Assembly (NCBI GenBank): GCA_037178675.1
Contig: JAYMGJ010000221.1
Span: 1-64,000 of the forward strand
DNA from: Scleroderma bovista
Taxonomy: Eukaryota; Basidiomycota; Agaricomycetes; Boletales; Sclerodermataceae
DNA: 64,000 bases
Reading direction: 5' to 3'
Shown here: piece by piece, positions 1 through 12,758 of the stretch
Numbering within the stretch: the stretch's first letter is position 1
Layout: the number at the start of each line of letters is the position of its first letter
The notes under the pieces: generated by a model
Told to the model about the DNA's origin: nothing
The model's input: only the letters and a program-made list of their open reading frames with translations
The model's database searches: none
Translations under genes and position numbers: made by a program

Positions 1-791
1 AACTCGTTATGTATGGACTTCCTTGTGAATCATTGGCTAGGCTGACTATCTCTGAAGTGTCTGGTGATCACACAAGGATTATTACCATCGCGACACCCAC
101 AGTTGGCGGGCTGATGAAGTTCACAGTCAAAACAGTCACCTGTCTTGGGTGTAAAACGCCATTGCGTGCCAATAACAGTGTAGCCAGTAAGACCCCAGTT
201 ACACGTCTTGTGTGCCATGCTCATGGTCTTTAGGTGGTGCGGTGTGCCACAACTGTCGACCAAGAATGGGCGAATTATACCAGAAGCAAATTGCCACTGC
301 CTCCCAACATCAGATACGATTTTCACGCCTATGGACACAATGCCAGCGTTGCCAAGGTTCTCTTCACCAAGTACGTAATCACGGTTGCCCCCCCTGTTCA
401 AATCTGATAACGAGGCCGTATCATTTTAGGATGTGTTGTGCAGTAGTAAAGACTGTCCGATATTCTACATGCGGAAGAAGGCACAGAAGGATGTTGAGGA
501 TGCGAATGCGGTCTTGGAGCGTTTCGATGGCGACCTGTGGTAGTCCTTTCATGGCTTTTTTTTTTCTCTTGCATATTCAATATTGTGTTTGGTTCCGCAC
601 TATCATCGACATCTCCGTACAGTAGCACATTTGCATGTATTCGACCACACCTGGCGTGACGTGTGATATTTGTGTGACATGACGCGTTACGCGTCAGTCA
701 CGTGCTAATCTCTTTGTTGGTGACCTCCATCGACGACTGCAAGTGAGTGTGAACGCGACATTATTGCACTAATATCAAACTTTTTCAAAGC
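1..791. other. No confident gene; promoter side of BRN1
   Basis: No recognisable gene. The minus strand is open from 401 to 30 (123 codons) and is cysteine-rich near its end (CFDCELHQPANCGCRDG), with a possible splice acceptor (TTATCAG on the minus strand, about 402-408). It could be the last exon of an unrecognised gene that continues off the window, but nothing identifies it. The last 150 bases should hold the BRN1 promoter. Confidence 0.3.
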
Positions 792-3664
792 ATGGCCGGA
801 AGGAAACATGCGCGGATTGTGTCCCAGGAGGATCGCGATGACTCTGACACGGGTGGAGATACCGAACCAGACACCCCTCGACCCACGCACCGACAGGGCA
901 GCAAGAGGCGAATCAGTGAACGCCACGATAACGATAGCAGCTTCAATTCTAATACAGGACGCACCCCGCTACGTTCCGTGAACATCAACGACGATACTGC
1001 AGAGAAACGGAGGAGGCGAAAGAGCACCAAGCTGGCTGTCATCGGAAATGCGGAGGCAGGTCCGTCTGAACGGCAGGAGCAGACGGAACCCTCCAAGACT
1101 GCCCAGGCGAAGCAAAAACCACTCAACTCGGTACTTCCTCAGCCTGTCATAAACGTGCCATTGGACGTAATGAACTCGAACTTTGAGGAATGGATGAAGA
1201 TGGCTACGGACAATGTCGGTGCACTCCTACTTTATTCCGGACTGTGTCTGATGCGTTACTGAAGAAAATAAATGCGACCAACTCGTGGAATTTTGCGCTC
1301 ATCGATTATTTCCATGATATGTCCCTGCTTCGAAACAATACCGACAATTCCATCAACTTCCAACGAGCTTCCTGTACTTTAGACGGATGTGTCAAGATCT
1401 GGACGAGTCGTGTGGACAGCGTTGGCACGGAGACGGGAAAGCTCCTGAGCAATCTCGCCAACGAGAATATGGCGCAGGAAGAAGATGAAGGAGCTGGATC
1501 AGACAACCCCGATTCGCAGGACCCCACGCAGGCAAAGAAAAAGAAAAAGGCTCATCGCCCAGATTCGACCCTCGCGAAGGATGTATCCCAGTTACGGAGC
1601 AAGAAATTGGACCTTGAATTTCACGTCGATCCCCTATTCCGGAAAACATGTGCCGACTTTGATGAAGGTGGCGCACATGGACTACTCATGAATCACCTTA
1701 GTCTTGGAGTGGGAAGCGATGCCAATATGCGTGTTGTCTTTGATGCAAGTGACTCCATGGGTAGGGTGATGGAAGAGGAAGAACAGGAACCGGAACCGGA
1801 AGAAGATGTAGACCTGAGCTATCTGCGATGTTCGTCGACTTTTCTCATTATAGCTACATCACTAACGGTACTACAGCTGAATTCCTGCCCAACCTGGATG
1901 CCCTGGAGGACAAGGAGATCGCGCCCTCTCTGGAAAATTTCTCATTTTCTAAGGACAGCCTTCCCTTTGACGAGAGTCTCTATCGCGATGATACTCGGGT
2001 TGAGGAAGGTGACGAGGATGGGAACGGGGCTGTCTTTGACGCGTTCGGTGAGGGTGATGCACCTATGGATGTTGATGGCGGAGGAGCTCCAGAAACACAA
2101 GACTTCTTTCAGGGTGACCAAGCCATTGACGACGACTTCTATAGTGGAGATGGTGGTGCGGGCGGCGACGATTATGGTAGAGCAGAAAGTGGCTCAGTCG
2201 GTGCAGAGGGCGAACAGGGTCAGACAACACGATCTGGACCGTTTGTACCGTTTGATCCTCGTAAAGCACCGACTGAGCGGGATCTCATCGTAGCAATGAC
2301 CGATGCAGATGGGCAGAGTGGCCTACTGGGATACTTCGACCAAAACGTCATGAAAAATTGGGCCGGCCCCGAGCACTGGAAACTAAGGAGAGTAATACGG
2401 AAACGTGAGACTACTACTCTTGTACTGTGGACTCCGCTGACGGTGTATATAGCTGAGCCTGTTGAAGGGGCAGGTCCTAAATCACGGCGGGAAAAGAAGG
2501 AAGCATTCAAGATTGATTTCCTAACCCCTGCCGAAAAGGACATCAAGACCTTGACAAAGGAATTATTTGCACCCGTCACTCGTGGTCATGGGATCACACT
2601 TCCCCACTATGGCATGCTCAAGGCGGCGAGTAAGAAAGGCAGCCGAAACAAGAGGGCGAAAGAAGAGAAACGGGATGAGCACACACTTCCCGACGATATG
2701 CATTTCTCCAGTCGACAGCTGGTTACTCTTTTCTTGAAGCCCAAGTTCTCTGTAAGTCCTTGATCACCCTGAGCGCTCTTTTGTTAATGGTTCTGTATCA
2801 GCTGAAAATGCGGGGTCAACGAGTACGCTTTAATGAAACCGGGGATGGCGAAGTCGATGAGAACTTCTGGGCACAGGCCGCAGCAGATCAAGCTGCTGGT
2901 CGCCTTGCACAGGAAGATGCTGACGAGAGTGAGTCCGGGCGGGTGCTAATAAGGCGGGCCTTTGATTAATGACTCTTTAGGTGGTGAAGCTCCAGCGCCT
3001 TTCAACACGCAATTCTTCGGTGATGATGATGACGGCCCTGCTTTCGATGATATGTTTGACGGCGAAGGTGTTGCACCAGATGATGCGGGTGAACAAGATC
3101 TATTGGCTGCAACCCAGGGCATGAGTCGTCGAGTAAAACCTGAGTTCGTCAACTATGCACGTCGTGCTAAGCGGGTAGATGTGCGGAAACTGAAAGAGAA
3201 TATCTGGAAGGGCCTTGATATCAAAGTCCCACAGAAGAATGAAGACGATGAAGACAACGAAATGGTACTTGTGCAGCCTTCGTATTGTTAGGTCTTCACT
3301 GACGCGGGTGCTGCAGGACGTCGATGATCAGCAATTGACTGACCCATCGGAGGCGCGGGAGTTCAGCACGGTTATATCCGGTCTTCAGCGGTCATATCCA
3401 AAAGATAAGATGGAGGAAATCAGCACCAGTTTCTGCTTCATCTGTCTGCTACATTTAGCCAACGAACAAGGCTTGAAATTACAATCGACAGAGATTCCTG
3501 ACAATGATTGCGAGGAAAATGAGGAGCCTGCAGGACCAGGACGGCCAGATAGAGTTGGTGATATCTGGAGCGTGAAGGTATGTAGAGAGTATTTGCGGGA
3601 ACATTGGAGTATTAACCGTCTTTTGCAGGTCTTTAGGGATCCAAATGCCACGCCGGCTGCATAG
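792..3664 (+). CDS. BRN1: Condensin complex non-SMC subunit (CAP-H / Barren / Brn1)
   Basis: Kleisin subunit of condensin. It should bridge the SMC2-SMC4 heads and recruit the HEAT-repeat subunits during mitotic chromosome compaction in the nucleus. Seven exons (792-1214, 1265-1829, 1877-2751, 2802-2928, 2981-3264, 3317-3577, 3629-3664) give 856 residues in one frame, with six introns of 47-52 nt; intron 2 has a clear ACTAAC branch point. Family hallmarks are obvious: WNFALIDYFHDMSLL, INFQRASCTLDGCVKIWTSR and VDSVGTETGKLLSNLA in the N-terminal third, LEFHVDPLFRKTCADFDEGGA in the middle, and KDKMEEISTSFCFICLLHLA plus NEQGLKL at the C-terminal winged-helix region. The first 120 residues are basic and low in complexity, as is usual. 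Length fits fungal homologues. Identification is secure; the small last exon (12 codons) is the least certain part. Confidence 0.95.
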
Positions 3665-4078
3665 CAATAAATTATACATATTCAAGTCCGCCCTTCATTA
3701 AGTTTTGGTCTATTCCCTATTTTCTCTATCTTGTGTGTTTGTTCTGTCTGTAGTACCTTAGACAGATATATTATGTTGTATGCTACCCTGGCCGTGAATC
3801 GGGATAGATCTCCACGAAAGCGTCAAACGGATTTGGCAGAGTGATAGTTCCTGACATATGATCACAAAATTAAGACGAGATGTCCCGGACATACTTGACC
3901 TAATAAAGCTACGTGACAGGTAAGATACGAGAAGAGCATAGACTATGGATACAGTGATTGGTTGTCGGTATTGATACAGAGCGTCGCACGAATAAATAAA
4001 CACCTCATCACATCGAGCATTCTCACCCATGAGTCAGATAGACATCACTTGGCGTCCTTCAACTGCGTGAATCTCCGC
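3665..4078. other. Convergent intergenic region
   Basis: Lies between the 3' ends of BRN1 (+) and the unrecognised minus-strand gene. I see no coding signal; it should hold both 3' UTRs. Confidence 0.5.
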
Positions 4079-4821
4079 CTAGCGTCTGCGGGCCTTCGAG
4101 GTGCGCCACATATTCTCATACTTGAGCTGGTGCCTCGCACTCAGCTCGAGGAACTCCTTGTAGGCGTATTCAGGAAGTTCGATCATGTCTGTGGTGGGGG
4201 TGCGGAAAGGAAATATGGCCAACAAATCCGACGAGGCGATCCGCGCCTGGGGAACAGCGGACGCAAGGAAGAGACGATCGCCAAAGGGGGTATAGGTGTA
4301 GACATCTATCCAGCGATCACCGCAGCTGTGTGTCTCGGTAGCTATGGCATTCATACATGAGAGGGCAGATCGCGATAGAGATTAAATAGGACTGCATACC
4401 TTGGATGATCATGACCTGGCGTTGAACGAGAGCAACAGCGACTGTGCCGTGGTTCATGATGGGAGATTTGGATATGGATACAGCGGTGTTAATTGATACA
4501 AAGAGACACCAAAAGGAACGGATGGTCAGGTCGGTGAAGAACCTAGGTCTAGTGTTGGGAGTGCTGATGCAAAGTCCAGCATAGGCCTGACGCCTTTTGT
4601 ACCCAGCAACTCACGCCATGTGCCTGCAAGATGTTTTATTGTAGTATTTTTTTTGCATTCCCTACCTCGACATTGTACAACTCCGGAGGAAGCTGCGTCC
4701 GGATCCCCTGAGCGTTGGACAATAAGGAAACAGCCAAATCCGTGGGGGTGTCATTGATAACCACGGTGTTGTTTGTGTTCGGAAGATTCATAAAACGGAA
4801 ACGGAACAATGATGACCGCAT
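4079..4821 (-). CDS. Small conserved-looking protein of unknown function
   Basis: I do not recognise the family. Four exons (4821-4666, 4609-4543, 4441-4400, 4341-4079) join in one frame to about 175 residues and end TSKARRR. The coding case rests on frame consistency across three introns and on protein-like composition: NDTPTDLAVSLLSNAQGIR, RPMLDFASALPTLDL, VAVALVQRQVMIIQ, GDRWIDVYTYTPFGDRLF, DLLAIFPFRTP. Intron 1 is the weak point. The most consensus-like acceptor (CTTGCAG at about 4624-4630) breaks the frame, whereas an acceptor 14 nt further in (CGTGAG) keeps it. A second in-frame ATG (MNLPNTNN) lies ten codons after the chosen start. The C-terminus is basic and mostly hydrophilic; no signal peptide or membrane segment is seen. 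Confidence 0.5.
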
Positions 4822-5708
4822 GCACTACCATAAAAGGGAAGACGTGTAGACCGACGACCATGAGCTCACCAATGTGCGGGGTACAGGCACCGAAGAACCG
4901 TAGGTATTTACGGCTTATAACAAGAATGTCTTTTATTTATTCTTTGAAGCAGGTATCCACACCTCAAAATACAAGTGCATATGTTCAGAGAACTTCTCTG
5001 CATTGCGATGCGATGCCAAGCAGGTGGCTGGTACGACACCTCTAGAAACTGTGTCCTTTGTTCTAAGGGTGCGCTATTTTTTGAGTCGCATGTAGGGATC
5101 TGGACGTCAGATCCGAGATCGAGGGTGACTCGTTCGACCACGACTAGTGCTTCTAATGACACTCACCATGTGCGCGCTTTTTGTACTCTCCTTGGACACC
5201 TTGACCTTCAGACAACTCTCTGCCGCGTGCTGTTCTTTTACTCCACAGGTCCTTCTTCCTTCTTTGGCGCCACGGACTACTACTACCGTTTCACTTGCAA
5301 TCCCCCTTTTCAGTCTTCACTCGTTGGCATATATTTTGAGCCTGTCATCCCACGGTCTTCGGCAATGCTCACGCCATCAATTTGCATGGGCAAGGAATTT
5401 GTCATGTCGCAGCTCTGCATCCTGCCTCTGATGGATATCATTGTTATTGTCTGCGTAGTTAGCTCATGCTGCCGACTACCCTGCCCATCCTGGACAGAAG
5501 CTTCTTCCCTAGTTGCCCACTTGTACTAAGTGGGTTGCCGCTTCAGAACACCCGAATCCAGTCATCGAAATCCCATTGACGAAGACCTGAACCCAGCGCC
5601 ATACAAGCCCACGACTACAACACGTTTGATTTGGTAGCAACAACCGGACACCTGCCGAACGCAAGACGATGGATTGATACAAGTCTATTCCCTGGTTCGT
5701 GATCTGGC
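4822..5708. other. Intergenic, no gene seen
   Basis: Open frames exist on both strands (for example + 4975-5529) but none shows family-like motifs or splice-consistent continuation. This may include decayed flank of the Plavaka element at 5709-6378. Confidence 0.4.
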
Positions 5709-6378
5709 TCATGATTGGGATACAATTGTTTGAGTAGAGTAATTGTCGGTTGTACCAAATCTTCGGATCGTGTTCGGATAATCTGCAAGGGCATGATATT
5801 TATACGTGCAAAGGTTGAGTTGCTTGGATTTTCGTGTGAGTGGCATCTTTCCTTCTGCTGAGGTGCTAGCGCTGGGCTGCTTTGATGCCAAAGCAGCTTC
5901 CCGGCGACCACGTGATGCACACTCGGCGGGCAGCTCAGACGTGTCATAATAGGAACAGACTGTCCTTTGGAAGCGGCGCACTGATTGACCCAGCACAATA
6001 GTTGCCAAGTCAAAGAAGTGTAGTGTATCGTCAGTATGAAGCCGCAATTTTGCGTATGCATGCCAGCATGCTAAGTCGAACAAAAGGTCAATTACTATCT
6101 CATCATGAGAAGGAATCAACCCCTCGAATGCTGGCACCGCACACTGCAGGTGTGGCTTCAGCAACTGCACACAGAGAATTGCACGAATGGTTTACCTGGA
6201 GGAGATCTTCAAAGTCGCGTGCTGCCAACCGCTTCATGGCAGATACATTTGCATGGAACCGACGGATTGTCCCTCTCCCAAACGTGGGTATTCCACGATA
6301 CCTCCAATTGAGTTCTTGCACCACTGTCCCTCCCACTGCATGCAGAATGCGGAGTAGGTGAGTAAAAAAGCTTTCCAA
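5709..6378 (-). pseudogene. Plavaka-type transposase remnant (C-terminal region)
   Basis: Fragment of a cut-and-paste transposase of the Plavaka group (CACTA-Mirage-Chapaev superfamily), abundant in Agaricomycetes. Exon 6378-6197 ends RLAARDFEDLLQ. A short intron (about 6147-6196, from GTAAAC to CCTGCAG) then joins it to CAVPAFEGLIP, IVIDLLFDLACWHAYAKLRL, HTDDTLHFF and, near the end, IRRFGTTDNYSTQ. These match the usual order in this family: RLAxRDFEDLLQC, LLFxLAxWHAxAKLRxHT, FGTTDNYSTQ. The family's next block, GELEHRRVK, is missing after TTDNYSTQ. The N-terminal catalytic part is not found upstream. The element is therefore truncated at both ends and cannot be active. Confidence 0.75.
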
Positions 6379-9300
6379 ACTCCGAGTTCAAATTCATGGA
6401 GTAGGTCGATGACAAATAGAGCAAAAAAACTGAAAAAGAACCTTGATAACCGCTCAGAAAATGCATTCTAGATGATATTAGTGATTATAAGTAGCTGATA
6501 ACAATGTCACTTACACGGTTTGGAGTTAGAGACTTGTCATTTAGCAAGTTTCGTACCCGGCTGCTGTTGACACCTGCCCCTTTCCAAAAAATGAACATAC
6601 GTGCTCGTTCGACTTTCATGCGGCGTGTCCTATTATCAACCCGAGATGTCTCCTCCCGCTTCTTGAAGTCACCCCTGGTTCCCATTTTAGGGATGTCTTT
6701 CTTTGCTACAAGACATCGAGGGTTAGCAACATTCCGTTTGTGCTCAAATGTTGAAGGTTCCTATACATGGCTACCAACTAATACAATTAAGCAAGTGTAC
6801 TGACAGTCAATTGTGCATCCATTTTCAGAGTTTGCAGATGTCTAGCAGACCTCGCTCGAAATACACGTCTCCCCATCATGAAACCTGGACAACAACATTG
6901 TACATACTATTTCTGTGCACCAGTGATGATACAGCACCTGAAGGGAAAGCACCACAATCACGGAGTATTTCACTCAAAACCAAGAGGAAGATTCATGCCA
7001 CCGCTCGACTTAAGCCTGAGTCACTGTGGCGTTGGGAGAAGTACAACCGACTTGGAGGTGTCCATTCTGCCACGGATATATTGTCAGTAGCTCACCAATC
7101 TCAGATGACGACGAGGGCTTACAATATAGCTGTCTATGCAGCACACAACATCCTCTAGACACGAATCGGCAGCTGTACTACACAGCACACCGCTGGAACC
7201 ACGGGAGGTGTCAATTCCAAGTAGGTCCGCAAGGGCCTTTGAAATGCGATTATTCCACTGTCAAGGAAATGGGCTTCTCATCGATCCGACATTATATTTC
7301 CCCCTACAAACAAACTTACATGCAGAAGCTTCTTGCAGCATTGGGGTTCTCCAGTAGCGCACTGCGATGCAGAGGCAAGGAGTGGGAGCGTTAGAAGGGC
7401 GAGAGTAGAAATGCGAGAGAGCATGGTCTCGGGTAAGTTCCAAGGAGTTGCTCTTTTGAAAGTCGGGAGAAGTTAGTTGAACGACAGTTCTTTTATCCCA
7501 AAGAGAGGTTTGAGTCTAGCCAATGTCCTGGCCGATTTCCAAAGGGGACGATATCCTGCACGACGACACGCTCCGGAATAGACACGAATAAGTTCTAGGT
7601 GCATACTTGATCATTCCACATACGACAGGATGGGATAAGGGCTTTCCTCCCCGAATCCTCTCGACACACAGACCTCTGCGACACGTGGTCCTAGACCATT
7701 TGGCGTATAAGCTGAAACATGCAGGTCGAGCAGTTAGAAAAAAACGGAAGGTGACACAACGACCATACCATGGATGAGGTACTTAAAAATAACAGTGGCC
7801 AGGAAAAGACGCGACGAAGATAAGAGAAGTTAGACTCAGTGGCCGCCGCTCATGGCTTGCAAAGCCGGCTACCCAGATTACGCCCCACCAAACATTTTTG
7901 GGCTCCCCTCGAGTATGTGCTGTGCGTAGTCGTAAGACGTTTTCACTGGGGCTGGTTACTTATTTTGTCCATCTAGTATTGGAGCTTCCTGTGGTGAGAA
8001 CTCACGTAAATGATAGGGGGCAGAAAGCCATCATTGATCTTGTGAACTTTGTTAAGTCCCTTCTGATGACTTCGACCGGCATGCGGGCCGTCTCCGCACA
8101 ACCGTCGTTCACCTTCACTGCGTCGTTGACCCGCTTAATGAAAGGCAGGTCTTTACGCCTCATGTTTCCAGGAACTTCGGGCCTGTCCAAGACCACGGTC
8201 GACGAGTTCTCGAGGCACCCTGGAACACTGTTTGGACTTCGTGCCTGTGTCTTCTATCCGCGAATAACGGAGAGCAGGCCAGTCCAAGTTTCCCTTAGAC
8301 TGATCAAGCTGAGCTCTATGAATCAGAAAGCCCGGCATTGACATAAGGATTGCTGATGAGTTCAAAGAATAATCAATGTCGAGCCCCCTCTGCGAGGGGG
8401 GAAAGAGTGCGCAAGGTTACCTGCGAACCACATTTGCATCTGTGCAGTAAGTTTCTAAAAGGGGGACGGCAAAGTGAAGGTCGAACTTCGGGACAATAAA
8501 AACACAGCACAGCCAGCCTTCGATCATAGAAACTCGGGCTGTTTCCAATTTCCTTCCCCCCCACTTGGAGCGATGTGGCGTCCGGCCTACAGATAGAAAT
8601 TAGGCCCAAAGATTCGGTCTTCGAATGGCAAGCTGCTGTGCCCAGCGGCCTCCGGCTGGCGTCGGACTGGCTTCGGACTGATCATATAGTGGCGGGTTCC
8701 CGCGCCTATGGTACCAACTAGTTTGATTTATTTGCATGCGGCGTAGAGAGCTGAGACGCCACTTCCTGCAAAGCTCAGTAAACAATGAAAAGTACATGAA
8801 AACTGTTATCTTATCTATGAGTGGGGATATTACCACACTGGTACGCACTTCCTGTGGGGTAATTGCGTAAAATTGCGCGGTGGAGAGGCTATGTATGTAT
8901 ATGAGCGCTTTCTTAGGAGCCGCGATGCACAGGACCGCGCGTGGAACACCAAGTCCACGGCCGTTGAATGCTATGATATCTGTTGAGGAGGTCGATGTGC
9001 CTAATGGCGCTTGCCACACTGATCTTGGCGCCGACATACATGTTGCCAATAATTAGTGGCGGAGAGTACCAAGTGTGAGGTTGGCAAGCCAGGTTCGAAG
9101 TCAGCTGACATCGACACGGTGTGGATGCAGTTCGCCACACCACAATTCCAGCTTGCGCCGCTTTGCGACGGCGCGCATCCGAGTAGCCAGCACACTGGCG
9201 CGGTTTGCACCTGATAGACACAGCTACCAATGTGACGCTCGGCTATTCCGTAGCCAGGGGGCGCCATTAAATCAGCACTCTCGTTTCAAATCTGCCAGTG

Positions 9301-10758
9301 GATGAGCCGACCGTGTGTTTTACACATACGCCGCCTGCGGACACGAGTGAGTCATTTGACTTGCCAATTGTAAAGCTACATAGCAGGATGTCATACCGGC
9401 GATTTACTGAATTCCAGTTGTACCCTACCAGTATGCCATGGTCACCAGCATCTTCATCAGCCGTCCAAACGTAGAACTGGGAGCCCCTCCCCTCTTTCGG
9501 TCGCTAGGTCGTAGAGATTCGAGTGCATACGGGCAAAATTCGAATCCAGCGTTCGAGAAACGTGGCTCTTACGACAAAGTTGCCTCGATCCTGGCACATG
9601 GCAATTGGCATTGGCCATGGTCGACGCACAATGCTTCAATGACAGCATACCAAACCGATTCACTTTCGATTCTAATTTTGGGAAATCCAGGACTAGGTCA
9701 CTGCAGTATGTACATACCTCGAAGCAAAATGGAGGGAATGTCACTTCGCTGACAAGTGACGACGTGTGCTCTAACCACGGAACATTTCCGCGAACTCAGA
9801 CTACAACCTATCATTAAAGTCCCCACCACACATTGAAGCTTAAACCTCCCCTCGCGCCCTTCCTAGTACTTACTGGGTTGCGCCATGTGGATCAAACTAA
9901 TGCCCTTCCGTGGCCACTGCCAATGTTTTCCATTCCGAACTCGGACGTGACACTAGTATGTTGTATATGAAAACGCCATTCCGACCAAGTGTATAAAATT
10001 GAACTCTCAATCTCCGCGCATTCGAGTGGGGGTTGAATATTGAATTATTACCTGCACGCGTATCCCTCACTAGTATGATAGGGTCAGTGCATCGAAGCAT
10101 GCATGATGTCGCATGGTTCCCAAGTTCTTGGATGCGGCATACCTAATCTGATAGAAATACATCTCGGAGAAACTCGTCACGGTTTTGTCCGGTGTACCAC
10201 AGTCCAACTGCCAATGACGTGATCGGAGTGGCCATGGGCTGTCCAAAAGGAACATTCCTGAACTATCCAAAGACCAAGTCATCCCAATACAAGACAGTTC
10301 GGATCTGGACTTGGAAGGCTGTTGATCACGCGATCTTGCCCCTGTGGATGACTTACGTGCAGCTTCCACGTTGACTGTAATCGGGCCCGCCAAATCGATG
10401 GGGATCTCAGGGTCACACTTATCAATTCACAATGTCATTCGATTGCAGACCACAGACAGCAACACGTAGACAGCTCGAAAGTGACCAGCATTCCGATGAT
10501 AGATAGCTATCCCGGAAACGTAAACGGTGAACGCGAAGGGGGGGGAACACAACCTGGCGTCAACGAAAGAAGCCCAGCCTCGGCGAAAGGTTGGTCGTAA
10601 AAAGACCATTATACGAAGGGTAAAGAGTACGATGCGTGAATGCAAAGGAGTGTGATTAAAACGAAGTTGACAATTTGTTGCATTAGACCAGTCCATAACA
10701 TTTCATGCATTACTTCGGGCCTTTCTTTTCCTTGTTTGAGGTTTCAGCGTCAAAATTT
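6379..10758. other. Gene-poor stretch, probably decayed repeats
   Basis: About 4.4 kb without a gene I can support. A plus-strand open stretch at about 7026-7394 reads WRCPFCHGYIVSSS followed by CLCSTQHP, a zinc-finger-like spacing possibly left from a transposon or a C2H2 gene. Minus-strand frames at 8002-8365 (RKDLPFIKRVNDAVKVND) and 8600-9230 look mildly protein-like but lack splice-consistent neighbours. A perfect GC-rich hairpin, CCCCCTC-TGC-GAGGGGG, lies at 8384-8400. The bordering Plavaka remnant and broken gene suggest this is a degenerating repeat-rich block. Confidence 0.4.
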
Positions 10759-12084
10759 TCATCCAGTCATAGCGGTGCCGTCTTTGCGGTTCGCTACCAC
10801 CTCGGGCAGAGCAGTGCGGAGTCGAAGTTGTGGCTGCCAACTCCCTTTCGAAACGTGGTGGAGAGAGACCAGCATCAGGTGCTCCATTTTGATATATTTG
10901 CGGCCAACTCTCCACCTGCGATCCGCATCGGCTTCCATGGATTGTTTCTCGGCCCACTGTATACGGTTGTTGGTAGAGGAAGCAATCAGTGCTGGTTGGC
11001 TCGTACCTCAACGAACCTCCGGATACAGTTTGCGATGTTCTTAGCTAGCTTGGCTCTCGTGATAGGGCCTTTGGGGGTCTTGAAATCCATGGTTGGGATT
11101 TGCTTTGTCCAGGGCCTGTACCCAGGCCACTAGTTGGATCCATGAGCGACATGTACAGTTAGTCTCTGGATTAGAACTCACCTCGATGCGGATGGACACC
11201 GAGGGGCCACATCCTTCGAACATCGCATCGTCTTTGTCCTGCAAGTTCTTGAGGCGGAATCTTAATGCGTCTTCCAGTGTGATGCCCCATTCATGTGGAT
11301 CACTCGAAAAGAAATAGACCGTTTGCCTGAGGTTACATTCAGTGATGTAGCGTTTGCGGTCTGCTTCGGTGTACGGCTGATAGACCTTCTGCGGGACCCA
11401 GATCTTGGTCCCGGTTGCGATCACGGCGTAATCGCGCACCCACTTCCAGTGCTGGATGTGTTCCGGAACTTGGGGTGCCTCGTCCTGGGGGATTGGTTTG
11501 AGAAGCTTCTAAGAGAGGAGAAGGAAGTGTATCTTACATCGTCTTCTGGGTTTTCCTCGAACTGAGCCTTGTCAGCGAGGCAAAGGGGTGACATCACAGA
11601 TGTCGCGGGCGAAATGGGTGACTTCAATGGGCTCTAGAGAGAGACATTTATTGGCAATTTCTTGGGGATATTTGCGAGACATACAAGATACGCAGAGCCT
11701 TGGTCGTCGGCAGGGGAGTACTTGTTGTTGTTCAGGTATAACCCTGGTTGGGATGCGCTCATCGTGGGCGGAAACAGTGGCGTGGGGAAGGAAGAGGGGG
11801 CACAGGTTGAGGTTGCTGACCCCCCCGAGTCATACAACTTGAAGTCCGTGTCCAGACTAAGTGCGGGCAGCTCCCCGGAGGTGAATGTATTCTCCCTCGG
11901 AAGGGTCGCAGGGTCACAGGAGGTAAACAACGAGAAATCAAGCTAGCCCGTTGGCCGTCAGAACGAGTGATATTGGGATCGAAGCATCAAGAAGACCCAC
12001 TTCATCATCGAGGCTCTGGGGGCCAAAGGATTGCTGACCTGGAGTGAAGAGTGAGAGTATGTCGAGATTATATCCGCTTTCCAT
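10759..12084 (-). pseudogene. Broken copy of a conserved agaricomycete protein of unknown function
   Basis: The minus strand encodes an ordered set of blocks that I associate with a large, unnamed agaricomycete family: KPIPQDEAPQVPEHIQHW, RDYAVIATGTKIWVPQKVY, WGITLEDALRFRLKNLQDKD, then across introns WPGYRPWTKQIPTMDFK, GPITRAKLAKNIANCIRRFV and LVSLHHVSKGSWQPQLRLR. Introns are clear at about 11521-11559 (with a flanking exon ending EENPEDD), at 11140-11190, and near 10979-11013. Two joints need a frame change that no intron of normal size explains: near 11950 (TANGLA-stop against DFSLFTSCDPATL) and near 11590 (DICDVTPLPR-stop against LCLADKAQFEENPEDD). I therefore call a pseudogene; micro-introns or sequence errors could restore it. 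The start is taken at the ATG at 12084 (MESGYNLDILSLF). Confidence 0.55.
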
Positions 12085-12758
12085 GTATTAAGGCGGGGGG
12101 TGGTTGGCTGTTGGGCACTATGAACTCTTGAGTTGTGCCTGCTGGGGGATTAGAAGGAAGTGGTGACGACGACCGTATCTGCGGAGATTTTATAGTGTTC
12201 GTACAGCATGTACTAAGCTGTGACGCCCCGATCTGCTTTGATCTGAGTTTGAGCGCCAAGGAAGAATCGCAGATATGGCAGATGACGCAGACAGACCTTG
12301 CCGCTTCGGGTTTTACTTCCGCTGAGGTCCCCCGGCTAGGACAGTCCTACTAAAAAACAATTCCTAGCCCATGTCCATGGGTACTGGGGATACATGCACG
12401 ACGGTGCCCGTGACGTGTTCCAAACAGAAGTGACCGATTTCAGAACAGAACAGCCTCCATCCGCCACTGACTCCGCTTCGAATGGAATGTATTCAAACAA
12501 ATATTCAAGGGCAGTGGGCGCGCACTGTGCTAAGAACCGACCGAGTCACGACAGATCCCAAAGGAACTGGAGGACAGAAAAGGGTTTTGGTTCGAATCGT
12601 AACCATGCAGGGGAGCCTCGTGCGTGTTCGCCACCGTAGAGTTGAGACGACAGAGGGGAAACGCCAGTGGCGCAACACGTGTTTGGCAGTGTCGAACCCA
12701 GTTGCCTTTTCGGGACACCAGATGGGCGACAACCAAGTGCTTTGCACTCTTCCCCGCC
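12085..12758. other. Intergenic, LEO1 promoter side
   Basis: No gene seen. It contains the upstream regions of LEO1 (+) and of the broken gene on the minus strand. Open frames here are shadows of GC-rich sequence. Confidence 0.4.

Noticed and set aside
7898..8341. 147-codon plus-strand frame
   Set aside because: No recognisable domain, and the opposite strand is equally protein-like; left as unsupported.
8384..8400. Perfect GC-rich hairpin resembling a bacterial terminator
   Set aside because: Eukaryotic nuclear context; no T-run and no gene ending there.
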